NCBI RefSeq assembly: GCF_000750635.1
Contig: NZ_CCDM010000001.1
Coordinates: 682,001 to 746,000, forward strand
DNA length: 64,000 nt
Direction: 5' to 3'
Origin: Oceanobacillus jeddahensis
GTDB lineage: Bacteria; Bacillota; Bacilli; Bacillales; Amphibacillaceae
Shown here one piece after another: positions 63,872-64,000 of this stretch. Below the pieces are notes generated by a model that saw only the letters and a list, made by a program, of their open reading frames with translations, did no database searches and was not told the DNA's origin. How positions within the stretch are numbered: the stretch's first letter is position 1; each line of letters begins with the position of its first letter. Both the position numbers and the translations under genes were made by a program.

Positions 63872-64000
63872 ATGCTTAACGTAGAAAACGTATCTGGCGG
63901 TTATGACGGCGAGAAAATCGTTAAAAACATTCATTTTACTGTTGGAAAAGGGGAATTCTTCGGGATTCTGGGACCCAATGGCAGTGGGAAAACCACATTG
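63872..64000 (+). CDS. btuD: ABC transporter ATP-binding protein, truncated by the window end
   Basis: The first 43 codons are visible: [17 protein letters not shown]..., a FecE/BtuD-type start, with the Walker A motif GPNGSGKTT near 35-43. It begins 2 bases after btuC and completes the transporter. The rest lies outside the window. Confidence 0.88.
   Translation, partial: MLNVENVSGGYDGEKIVKNIHFTVGKGEFFGILGPNGSGKTTL

Overview
The window comes from a low-GC, spore-forming Gram-positive bacterium of the family Bacillaceae. Much of the gene order and content matches the Bacillus subtilis ywd-ywf-ywh-ywi-ywj region (ywdI-ywdK-gerQ, hemQ-pta-lipL, ywfO-ywgA-ywhD, pbpG, ywiB-argS, fadF-acd-rpoE). 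GerQ and a broken cwlJ show a sporulating lineage. NhaC and NhaP-type antiporters and many dispersed intergenic repeats suggest a halotolerant genus such as Oceanobacillus or Virgibacillus; the genus is inference. No rRNA, tRNA, CRISPR array, prophage or transposase gene was found.

Layout. 1-2.7 kb: end of a permease, then a translationally coupled DUF917 and hydantoinase/oxoprolinase pair. 2.9-8.1 kb: YkpA-type ABC-F ATPase, a decayed lipoprotein-like gene, a permuted papain-fold protein, ypmS-ypmR. 8.5-13 kb: sulfur amino acid genes (S-box-controlled MetY fused to a CoA-binding-like domain, methionine gamma-lyase) around rarD. 13.5-30.6 kb: cardiolipin synthase, acyl-CoA thioesterase, ydbS-ydbT, HxlR regulator, ampS, recQ, NhaP-type antiporter, AI-2E transporter, a manganese riboswitch with ykoY, OsmC, an acyltransferase and a YjiH-type membrane protein. 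30.9-38.7 kb: phasin-like protein, CHY zinc finger, plsC, an unrecognised 51-residue gene, ywdI-ywdK, gerQ with pseudogene cwlJ, hemQ, pta, lipL. 38.9-48.4 kb: nhaC, ywfO-ywgA-ywhD, pbpG, ywiB-argS.

48.5-48.9 kb holds a probable type I toxin-antitoxin locus: a 31-residue holin-like peptide, an overlapping convergent antisense RNA, and complementary mRNA ends. 49-59.6 kb is a one-directional acyl-CoA catabolism cluster: fadF, thiolase, 3-hydroxyacyl-CoA dehydrogenase, two acyl-CoA dehydrogenases, a TetR regulator and the B12-dependent mutase icmF. Two matching 18-bp operators stand before fadF and the thiolase gene. 60.6-64 kb holds rpoE, then a cobalamin riboswitch and btuF-btuC-btuD (truncated by the window end), which could supply the cofactor IcmF needs.

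Intergenic DNA is rich in dispersed repeats of at least five families. The most striking, with three copies near 29.0, 59.8 and 60.2 kb, keeps two stems whose arms differ from copy to copy but stay perfectly complementary within each copy. This is visible covariation and implies selection on a folded structure. Other points: cwlJ carries two frameshifts and a nonsense codon beside an intact gerQ, and the MetY C-terminal fusion is unusual.
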